The notes below the pieces were generated by a model that had not been told where the DNA came from, searched no databases, and saw only the letters and a list, made by a program, of their open reading frames with translations. Shown here piece after piece: positions 37,812 to 47,800 of a DNA stretch of 64,000 nucleotides (position 1 is the stretch's first letter; every line of letters begins with the position of its first letter). The DNA is from Odiellus spinosus (taxonomy: Eukaryota > Arthropoda > Arachnida > Opiliones > Phalangiidae). Made by a program: the position numbers and the translations under genes. The stretch covers positions 15,173,187 to 15,237,186 of the forward strand of contig OY987228.1 in assembly GCA_963920705.1 (NCBI GenBank), in the 5' to 3' direction.

Positions 37812-38244
37812 GGAGAATGCAACCTTACAACAAGTGATTTTTTATCGATTCCTTATCGTTTAAATAGGAATAATCCACCAGTAAAAAAATCTACAAACAA
37901 ATATTAAACTATAAATAAATTTAAAACTTGCCATCAAAATAGGCTTAGCTGGATTCATGTAGATACAATGAACTCCCCGTATAAGAACTTGCCACCAATG
38001 ACATTGATCATGGAGATTCTGAATTCCCCATATAAGAGCCATCGATCAATGTCATTGGTCGTTAGTCCTTATATGGGAGTTGAGGTGATCTCCATGAATC
38101 CAGCTAAGCCTATTTTGATGGTAAGTTTTATATTTATTTCTAGTTTAATATTTGTTTGTAATTATTTTTTTTACTGTTGGATTAAGCCCATTTAAACCAT
38201 AAGTAATCGATAAAAAAATCGTTAGTCTTTACGTTGCATTCTCC
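37812..38244. mobile_element. MITE family A, full copy
   Basis: Starts GGAGAATGCAACC and ends with the complement GTTGCATTCTCC at 38244. Arms of about 150 bp include TTTTTTATCGATTCCTTATC on the left. The inner core is AAAATAGGCTTAGCTGGATT and its complement at about 38095-38115. The central 120 bp differ from the other copies and contain a further small dyad around CAATGACATTGATC. Confidence 0.78.
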
Positions 38245-40762
38245 CTTTAAGGGAATCATAAACAGGGACCGAGTAAAGATTCTTGCTCCTAAAAAGGGGC
38301 CATATTAAAGAAATTCCGCGTTTTCCTGACGCGTTTTATTTATATTTGGAAAAACCAAAAACGCTATAATCCTCCGCCTAACTTTGTCTTCGGAGTAAAG
38401 TTAGTTGAGCGTAAAATATAATAATAATATGTATTTAAAAGTTTTGTAGAAAGAAACTCACGCTGATTTCTCACTACCCTGACGAAACCGACATTAAAGT
38501 TTTCTTCCCCATTCAAGCGTGTTCCAAAATTGCCTATTATACGGGAGCCCCGTTTTTCTTTTCCATAGAAATTTCGGGGTTTTTGGTCTACGTCATAACG
38601 TTTCCCTTCAGCGCCTCGCGTCTTCCATATTTATAATTTCGTTAAATTATCCAATAAAATTGATGTAATAACTCCTAGCGTAAGGAAAAACTGTTGTTTC
38701 CACGGTGAGGATCTTTCTTCCTCGTCGTCTCATTCTTTGCTTGTAATTTTTCAGACATATTTACAAAGAGACGAGAGAGAGAACGATTTTTGTTTTATCA
38801 TTTAGAAAACTTTTTATCGCCTTCAGGCAAATTACTATCATAAACTCTAAACGAGGGTGGGTTATTAATGTTTACAAAATTGAAAATATGCCGTATATAT
38901 AGTTAGTACCGAGAAATTCTTCGGGTTTTCGTTGCCACAGATACGACAGAAATATTTGAAATTTTCAATGAAATTTTCTTATTTAAATTAACTAAAACTA
39001 ATATTTTATAATCTTATCAAGAGATTATGGTTATAATCATTGTATTCAGCACATCTTATTGAATTATTCAAATAACTTATTTGATTTAGATAATTCGCGA
39101 AAGTGGTATAGCTAGGAATCCAGCTCTACATCGATAATTCATAGTTTGTTCTGATAAAACTACCAAGATTGTAATTGAAAATTGAAATATTTTTGATTAA
39201 AAGTGAACAATTAATTGTTAAAAGAGGTGAAAGTGTAACGTTTTAATTCGTTTACGGTAATTTCAGAACTCTAGGTATATATACAAGTCGCAATAGATGC
39301 ATGGTATTTCTTCAGTAATAATATAAATTATAATTGAATTAAATAATAAACATAAATGTTTCCCTCTCCATACGTTCTGACTCTAAACTTCAAAAGGTAG
39401 AGTCACCGACCTATTCCACTTTGATTTGGCAGTACCCGCGTAGCTTGGCTACACATTTTCTCTATAATTTGTTGACTTAATAGATGAAGAATGCTTAGCT
39501 TTTAAGCGTGCTGACAACTAGAGATGAAACAGAATATGGAGCGAGTTTCGTCGAATAAGGTCAGGAAGAAGTTATTTTCCAGGAGAGAGTTAGGTTTTTT
39601 GCTAAGGTCTAAAATTACACTAAACCACTTAATTCTAAGTCTGTATTTTGGATAATGTCAAAATCCAAAAGCCTAGTTAAGCTATCTTTCGCGCAATCTC
39701 CTTATCACATATACGAGCGACCAAGCTAAAATAAAAAGGCCTGGCTACTTCTCAACCCCCACCTCCTACCCTAAAATTGATTACAACATGGCCAGGGTGC
39801 CCCTGAAGACTGAACCTATAAGTAGGGTATCCAGGGGTCCAAGCGAGCGGCCACCCAGAAATTCCACACAGAGGCTAAATAAAACGCAAACTGTTATAAA
39901 CAATTTTGTATCTTGTTCTAAGAATGTTTGTTTTCGGTATCTCGCCATCCCCACGCAGCGCCGAGAAAAAAAGAGATCATTGGAAAATAGGGGGTACCAA
40001 GAGGGGTCTGCTCGCGCGCGAGTCTGTTTCTCTATCTGTATATATCTAGAGAGAATGTTCGAGATACTTCATTTTGAGGCTGGTGGCCCCCAAAAATTTC
40101 AGGAAGAGTTAGTGTATCTTATATATAAAAACCACGACGTTCGTTCGTTGGTTCGTTCGTCGTTCGTTGGTTCGTTTTTTCGCGGGGGAATTTATTCCGA
40201 GCCGTTCCGGCCCCCCACGAGTTCGCTAATTTTATTGCTCTTGGAGAAACACGCCGTCTACGGAACAAAATTTAATCTGGGTTCGTAGTTCGTTTTAAAT
40301 TAAAATTAGAATTAATTGAAAAATTAAATCTTCGATTTGGTATCGTTACAAACGTTTCAGTGTTTCGTTAATTTTCTTCCTGTTAGGCCTCCGCTCAGTT
40401 TAAATTATAAAATTTAATCGGGGTTCGTACCGCTTTTTACTCTTTTTAAATTAAAATTAAAGTTAAAAATTCCAGTTCGATAAAGGCTTCCGTTCGTTAA
40501 CACGATAATCTGTCGTTTCAGGAGGATCGTTTCAGGAGGATCCCGTTGCGGGATGCCTCGCCTTAACGCCGGCCTCCCATTGGTTGATAATGATTTGTAT
40601 AGTGTAGGGTCTTTTTTTTTTTTTCCCCACGGAGGATTGTTAGACGCGGAGTAGTAGTCTTATATATTAAAACCCGGCTTAGCATTACAGGGAGCATTTA
40701 AAAATGGAGTGGTAATAAATTTTAAACGGAACCTTTTAAACTAACGGAAAAAGTTGAACATC

Positions 40763-41984
40763 AAGATGGCCGCCTGCAAAAAGATGAGAGTTAGATGGAC
40801 GCCTGAAAAAAGATGAAAAGCAAGATGGCCGCCTGAAAAAAAAGGTGAAAATTAAGATGGAAGCATGAAAAAAGATGAAAAGCAAGATGGCCGCCTGAAA
40901 AAAAAGATGAAAATTAAGATGGAAGCATGAAAAAAGATGAAAAGCAAGATGGCCGCCTTAAAAAAGATGAAAAGTAAGATGGCCGCATGAAAAAAGATGA
41001 AAAGTAAGATGGCCGCATGAAAAAAGATGAAAAGTAAGATGGCCGCATGAAAAAAAAGATGAAAAGCAAGATGGCCGCCTGAAAAAAAAGATGAAAATTA
41101 AGATGGAAGCATGAAAAAAGATGAAGAGCAAGATGGCCGCCTTAAAAAAAATGAAAAGTAAGATGGCCGCATGAAAAAAGATGAAAAGTAAGATGGCCGC
41201 ATGAAAAAAGATGAAAAGTAAGATGGCCGCATGAAAAAAGATGAAGCAAGATGGCCGCCTGAAAAAAAAGATGAAAATTAAGATGGAAGCATGAAAAAAA
41301 GATGAAAAGCAAGATGGCCGCCTTAAAGAGATGAAAAGTAAGATGGCCGCATGAAAAAAGATGAAAAGTAAGATGGCCGCATGAAAAAAGATGAAAAGTA
41401 AGATGGCCGCATGAAAAAAGATGAAAAGTAAGATGGCCGCATGAAAAAAAAGATGAAAAGTAAGATGGCCGCATGAAAAAAAAGATGAAAAGCAAGATGG
41501 CCGCCTGAAAAAAAAATGAAAATTAAGATGGAAGCATGAAAAAAGATGAAAAGCAAGATGGCCGCCTTAAAAAAGAAAAGTAAGATGGCCGCATGAAAAA
41601 AGATGAAAAGTAAGATGGCCGCATGAAAAAAGATGAAGCAAGATGGCCGCCTGAAAAAAAAGATGAAGCAAGATGGCCGCCTGAAAAAAAAGATGAAAAT
41701 TAAGATGGAAGCATGAAAAAAGATGAAAAGCAAGATGGCCGCCTTAAAAAAGATGAAAAGTAAGATGGCCGCATGAAAAAAGATGAAAAGTAAGATGGCC
41801 GCATGAAAAAAGATGAAAAGTAAGATGGCCGCATGAAAAAAGATGAAAAGTAAGATGGCCGCATGAAAAAAGATGAAAAGTAAGATGGCCGCATGAAAAA
41901 AAAGATGAAAAGTAAGATGGCCGCATGAAAAGCAAGATGGCCGCCGAAAATAAGGTGGAAAGGAAGAGGACCGCCCTTAAAAAG
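40763..41984. repeat. 30-bp minisatellite with AAGATGGCCGC core, higher-order structure
   Basis: About 40 units of roughly 30 bp lie inside the Helitron. Three monomer types are seen: GTAAGATGGCCGCATGAAAA, GCAAGATGGCCGCCTGAAAA and TTAAGATGGAAGCATGAAAA. They recur in an ordered pattern (type 2, type 3, type 2, then several type 1). Because 30 is divisible by 3, long open frames of repeated FMRPSYFSSF appear on the minus strand; they are by-products. Confidence 0.93.
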
Positions 41985-41991
41985 ATGAAAA

Positions 41992-42127
41992 TAAAAATTA
42001 GAATTAAGTGAAAAATTAAATCTTCTTAAAATTAGAATTAAGTGAAAAATTAAATCTTCTTAAAATTAGAATTAAGTGAAAAATTAAATCTTCTTAAAAT
42101 TAGAATTAAGTGAAAAATTAAATCTTC
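41992..42127. repeat. Four tandem copies of a 34-bp unit
   Basis: Unit AAAATTAGAATTAAGTGAAA plus AATTAAATCTTCTT, four copies. The last runs into GATTTGGTATCGTTACA, the same junction found at 40328-40350, so this block is a direct repeat of sequence near the Helitron 5' end. Confidence 0.9.
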
Positions 42128-43590
42128 GATTTGGTATCGTTACATGCTGTTACTAATTATAACACTGTTCAATCCTTTTCACCTCTTTTCATATGGCAGG
42201 CGCGTGGAAACTCAGATTTTAATACAATTTCATTAGGCCCGAAGCAACTGGATGAAACCCGCCCGTAGGGCGGGCTTTCAGCTAGTAAGTTTATAAATAG
42301 AGGAAAAAAATTGCGTAACGATCCTAGCCGATCATACCGAATGTCTGAGTCAATACAGACTATTATCTAAACACTGCCAGTTCATTAGATCTTTTTAAAC
42401 GCTTCGATTTCGTCACATATATAACTACGATGACTCTATCCTATCTTTTCTCGCGAGTTCTAGAGAGAGTGAGAGATAGAGAGTGGAATCTTTTTTCGAT
42501 CGAGAAGGAATGTCATAACACAACGTCGGATAAGATACATTATACTGTAGATTTAGTATTCGCATTTAGCGGGTTAATATGGTAAAACTAGAGGTTTTCG
42601 AGTAACTTTGGAAGTTTTATTTTGCACACGCCCTAATTTAGAGGAACGAGTGATGGTGATAAATTTCTCGAAGTGTGTGGTCAAGTTTTATTAATAATTT
42701 CGACATGGCCCATGGAGTAACTAAGCGAGCTGGAGGTTCAGCACCATCAACAAAATTTTGACGTGACATCATTGAGAAGTGTTTAAATTAAATAACTATT
42801 AAAGGATAACGAATTTATTTTTATTCGAAACAATAATCAAACAATTTGGAAAGAATTCCCTGAAAAGTATCCTTCAAAATAATGATCAGTATTTTTTTCT
42901 CAGGGTGATTTATATAATTTAACACTTTCAAAATTAAGAAAATTGGTGTTTAATTCAAGGATTATTGTTTCGAAAATATTTTCTTTTCATTTGCCATGAA
43001 ATCCGTCACGTTTATAGTTAAAAGTGGGGTCTAATCTATCAATGACCTCCAGCTAGTGGCACCTAAAATAACGTTGGCGGGTGATTTTTTCATAAAAATG
43101 CAGGGAGACCAATTTGAAGATTTCAAACTGTATCACTCGCTCGCCTAGTTTTCCGCGGATTCATTGACTCGCTACGAAAGAACGTATTAACTTATCAAAT
43201 ATCCTATTTATCTCTGTCAAAATTCTTGTAATGACATTCTTGGCCTAAAATCTACAATTAGGGTTATAAACCAAATTATTTTAAATATATGGAAGAAAAA
43301 AAGACCGCGTAGGCGGCTGCTTTTTCGAAAACTTCTCTTTGGTATAAGAAACAGTCCCTGGGGAGTTCTCTTTTCAGGAGTACACAGTATCTAGGTGTAA
43401 CCCTCTTATGGGAATTAAACTTAATCGATCACCAAAAAAGTTCCAATATTTGAGCTTTCTCGTCTTTTCTATTGTAGAAAAATTTACTTTTTAAAACCAA
43501 TAACATTTTTTATCTCTATATTTTTAAAGTGACTAAGACATCATTTTTGTTGAATCGAAATATATGAAAAGCCTTCTCTAGAGTGTCTAT

Positions 43591-44045
43591 AGCTGAGGTC
43601 ACACTAGGCTTTGCAAACGTTTCGTCTTTTCTCGAAACTGATTCGGGAACGTCGATAGCTATGGTCACACTAAAATTTCTTAATCGGTTTGAAACCGTAA
43701 AATCAAACCAATATTCAAATCGCCAGGAATCGTTTTAAGCGTCATGTTTTCACACATTATCTTTATAAATCGATTTATTGTAGCTCCAACTATCGGTTGT
43801 TGAAACCGAATCGGTACGAAACTGGTTCCCGAAACAGTTTCGAGAAATCGATTCGAGAAAAGACGATTTCTCGTTCACACGATTCCAGCGAAACGTTTTG
43901 AAACAGTTTAAATCGATTCCAAGGCCGAGTATGAACGCAGTTAAGTTGCAAACCAATTCGGCTTCAACAGTAGACAGATGATAAAGTAATAAATCGATTT
44001 ATGGAGGTCATGTATGAACAGATGGCTCTTAAAACGATTCAGGGC
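43591..44045. mobile_element. Left part of nested foldback element split by the BEL insertion
   Basis: Contains two left-end-like copies of AGCT..GGTCACACTA, at 43591 and 43657. The stretch 43657-43724 is the near-complement of 51589-51653, beyond the retrotransposon. The segment at 43620-43652 is separately complementary to about 43815-43865 (TTCGAGAAAAGACG words). It therefore looks like one foldback element nested in a relative, later split at 44045. Confidence 0.65.
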
Positions 44046-44837
44046 TGAAGAAAACCTGTTACTACTAGAGGACTTATTTTACTTTGAAGCTCAGTTGCTT
44101 CGCTATGGTGGACTTGGAGTCTCTCTGTTTTCTCTGATTCTTTCTAGTTAGTTAGGGAGAGCTGATTTAGAGATTAAACCGGACTGAAACAATTTAATCT
44201 AATTGTAGACTATTGGCTAAAGCGGAATAATTAACGACGATGTTAATGAAGTAACAAGTTATTTTATTATTAATAATGCACTAACACTAAGTAAAATAGT
44301 TAAAACGGCTAAGTTATTTGGTAACTTTTTCTAGATTCTGCTTCGGCAGAGGTCCCTATGGGGCTGTCTATATACGGTGATATTTTGTATCATTCTGCCT
44401 TATTGGCAATTTTTGAACCCCCCATTTGGCCGCGAAGAGCGTGGCGTGGTCACGTGTGCCTGCTAACCGGTTCCTTACAATGGAAAAGTATTTTTCTGGG
44501 TATTTAGCAGGCCACGCGTACAAATTTGCCAAGGTCTTCACTTTAGAGGGATTTAGGATTTTACAGTTTGGTTTACCAATTTTCCAGGTGTCCTTTTCGC
44601 GCCCTTTCTAACAATACATAAACTTTTGAGTTTCTTCATGTATACAATAGATATTGTTAGTTTTTAGTAAAAGGAGGGAAAATAAGCGAAAATGGAAACA
44701 TGAATTTCAACATACAACGAATTAAATAACAAACATACATAAAACAGAATACTTAAGTATACAGTTAAAAAAATCAGTTAAATACAATTAAATACAAATT
44801 ACATGAAATATGTCGCGAATCGCGATCACTTTCAACA
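44046..44837 (-). repeat. 3' LTR of the BEL/Pao element, 792 bp
   Basis: Starts TG and ends CA (TGAAGAAAAC ... TTTCAACA) and matches 50792-51583 base for base in a by-eye comparison. It is the 3' LTR because the coding frame is on the minus strand. Left flank AGGGC (44041-44045) is repeated after the other LTR. Confidence 0.95.
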
Positions 44838-44848
44838 CTCCCCACCGG
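44838..44848 (-). other. Polypurine tract of the BEL/Pao element
   Basis: On the minus strand a purine-rich GGTGGGGAG lies directly before the 3' LTR, the expected plus-strand primer position. Confidence 0.6.
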
Positions 44849-44877
44849 TAATATGAACGTATTACCCATGGGTTTAT

Positions 44878-47800
44878 TTACGCGGTTTCTGTAATTTCGA
44901 GGTTACACAAATGTTGTACGGCGCGTTTGATTTCATTTCCGTTCGTGGTCTTAACGAGACATGCTCTGATTAGATTATCGCGGCCGAGAATTGTTTCGGT
45001 AACGCGTCCTAGAGACCACCTGTGGCGTGGTAGCTTGTCTTCGCAAATTACGACGACATCACCAACTTTAAATACACTTTGATTTTTTACGTTTTGGGAA
45101 TGGTGGGCAGATCTCAGTTCCATAATGTACTCTTGCCTCCACCTTTTCCACATTTCCTCAAGCAATTGCTCGCGATAAATCAAACGTTTTGTCGTTTCGA
45201 CACGCGATTTTGGTACACTTCCTAACTTTAAGCTTATAGGAGGTAGGGTGGTGATCCTACGACCAATCAGAAATTCAGCGGGTGTGAGGGGGCTTGGCTC
45301 GTTTACGTCATTGTATTGAAACGTAATCGGCCTTGAATTTATTAAAGCTTCTGTTTCACACAATATCGTTTCTAACTCAGTATATGTTAAGGAAGCTCTA
45401 CCCATAATCCTTTTGAGGGAGGTTTTCACGGATCTAACGAGGCGCTCCCACCAGCCTCCGTACCAGGCAGCTCTTTCTACTATGAATTTCCAAGAAATTC
45501 CTTGCGTCCCGAAAAACTCTCTCAATTTTGGACTGCTTAATTTTTGCCAAATGACCTTTAGGTCCGTGTTTGCCTTCTTAAAGGTTTTTGCGTTGTCTGA
45601 ATACACAACGGTGGGTACGCCCCTTCTGCTAATAACCCTCCTAAACGCCAACAGGAATTCGTCCGTGCTAAGCGACGTTACCAGTTCGAGGTGAATAGCG
45701 CGGGTTACTGCGCAAGTAACCAAACAAATATAAGATTTATTGTCTCCCTCCTTCGTCCTTGTAATTAAGGGACCCGCGAAATCGATTCCAATAATGGAAA
45801 ATGGAGGGGCTTGGTTAATTCTATCTTTTGGTAGAGGGGCTGTAGGCATATCCCCTGGTTTGACCTTGAGTCTTTTGCAAAGAATACAATTGTTTACAAC
45901 TACCCTGGCTATTTGTCTCCCGGCGGGCACCCAATATCTTTCCCTAAACTGGGAGAGTGTGTCGTTAACTCCTCCATGAAATATTTGCGTATGGCTTCTG
46001 ACCATCAAGAGCTTAGTCAAATTTTGATTTTTTGGTAAGATAAGGGGGTGTTTTTCTTGATACGTTAGGGATGACTCTTGTAGCCTTCCGCCCACGCAAA
46101 GTATTCCTCCATCATTTAAGAGGGGCTTCAACGTAGCTATTTTGGAATCTCGCTCTATATGTTTACCTAATTCTAACGCTCTAATTTCTGCGGCGAATTC
46201 TTGTGCTTGAATTGTTTTTACCCATAGTGATTCTGATTTATTCATTTCTTCCGCGCATATGGGACCAGTAAAGGTTTTGGGTCTTTTAGCTACACCACGC
46301 GAAAGATAAGATGTAACACGCAGCACCTTGTTTAATGAGCTATACTTAGATAAATCTATCAATTCGGTTATGCCTGTTTTTGGCTTTGAGCTAACTGTCA
46401 AAACAATTTTCCTCCTTTCACATTCTACAGATTCGTAGTCTATTTCAGTTTGACCACCTTTGGGCCAGTTGTTCTTGGGTTCTATTAACCACGGGGAGCC
46501 TCCCCACCATTTCTCGTTACTAACTAAATTACTAGCCTTAATTCCTCTAGTTGGCAAATCTGCCGGGTTGTCCTTGCCTGGACAGTGAAACCAATTTTGT
46601 TTCGCGCTCAATTTTTGAATTTCTACTATGCGGTTTGAAACATATGGCTTCCAAAATTTGGTTTCCCCCTTGACCCATCCTAGAGCGACCATCGAGTCAG
46701 TCCAGAAATAAGTCCCCTTCAAATTTTCACTAAATACGTCCTTGACGTGATTGGCAAGTCTAGCTCCCAGAAGACACGCTGTTAGTTCCAGTCTGGGCAA
46801 TGTTAATTCTTTTAGCGGGGCCACTCTAGTTTTAGCAGTTACTAATGACGCCCCTATTTCTCCCGATTCAGTTTCAAATCTAATATATATTAATGCGCTG
46901 TACGCCTTTAAACTTGAGTCACAGAAACAGTGCATTTCTATTTCCTTAATAATTCCTGGGTACTTAGAGAAATAATGTCTTTGTATTTTTAACCCGTTTA
47001 AATTGGTTAAATCTTGGCGCCATTCTTCGAATTCTATTTTAAGCCTAGCTGGTAATTCGGTGTCCCAATTTGCATCTAACTCCCACAATTTTTGGAAGAG
47101 AATTTTGGCTGTAATTGTAAAAGCTGATAGTAGCCCCAGCGGGTCAAATATCTGCGATATGTAGCTTAATACCTGTCTTTTGGTTATCGTGAGTGTTTTG
47201 CCTATTTCTATAAGATTTTCTAAATCAAAAGAAAATGTGTCGCTGACAGAATCCCACTTCAAGCCTAAAATCTTTCTTTCCTTCTTTTGGATTTCATGAT
47301 CAAATTTGCTTATTTCATTGTTTGAATCGTGTTCGTTCCATAATTTGGCTAATTTCTCTGAGTTCGTCCCCCACTTCCTAAATTTCATTCCCGCTTTACT
47401 AGCTAGTTCTGACGCTCCTACTGAAATTTCTAAACCTTGCTCCTCATTTTTGGCTCCTGTCGTGAGGTCATCTACAAACAAATCCCTGTTAAGTTTGTCT
47501 CTTACTATTTGTGGAACGCCTTTGGCTTCTTGAACATGGTATTTTATTGTTCCGGCTAAGAGGAACGGACTGGAAGTCACGCCAAATGGCACTCTATTCA
47601 TTCTGAGAACTTTAAACTCGTTCCTTTTAACCTTACCATTTTCTATATTTACCCACAAAATTCTTACTGAATCCTTGTCGGTTTTGTCTAAATTAATCTG
47701 AAGGAATGCTTTTTCAAGGTCCGATACTATGGCAATAGGGTGGCTTCTGAACCTCAATAATAATAACATTAGATCTGGGATTAGGTTGGGACCAGACGCA

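Larger units (their letters stand above)
40117..42285 (+). mobile_element. Non-autonomous Helitron, about 2.17 kb
   Basis: The 5' terminus begins TCTTATATATAAAAACC and is preceded by A. The 3' end shows the diagnostic Helitron signature: a perfect 7-bp stem (CCCGCCC, GTA loop, GGGCGGG, 42258-42274) about 10 bases before CTAG, with T following at 42286. Insertion is thus between A and T with no target duplication. There is no Rep/helicase frame; the interior is filled by tandem repeats. A second 5'-like terminus (TCTTATATATTAAAACCC) at 40658 and a near-palindrome around GATCCCGTTGCGGGATG (about 40541) suggest an internal duplication or a nested copy. Confidence 0.8.

Noticed and set aside
39788-40288. 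166-codon open frame on the plus strand
   Set aside because: It crosses the Helitron 5' boundary at 40117, has no family motif and includes low-complexity CGTT repeats; a chance frame.
41142-41935. Minus-strand frames of 63-136 codons with repeated MRPSYFSS
   Set aside because: Translation of a 30-bp minisatellite; open in several frames at once.
42825-42975. Inverted ATTATTGTTTCGAA words
   Set aside because: Only about 14 bp pair over a 130-bp spacer in AT-rich DNA; too weak to call an element.
44426-44611. 61-codon frame, repeated at 51172-51357
   Set aside because: It lies inside both LTRs and runs against the element's coding strand; identical only because the LTRs are.
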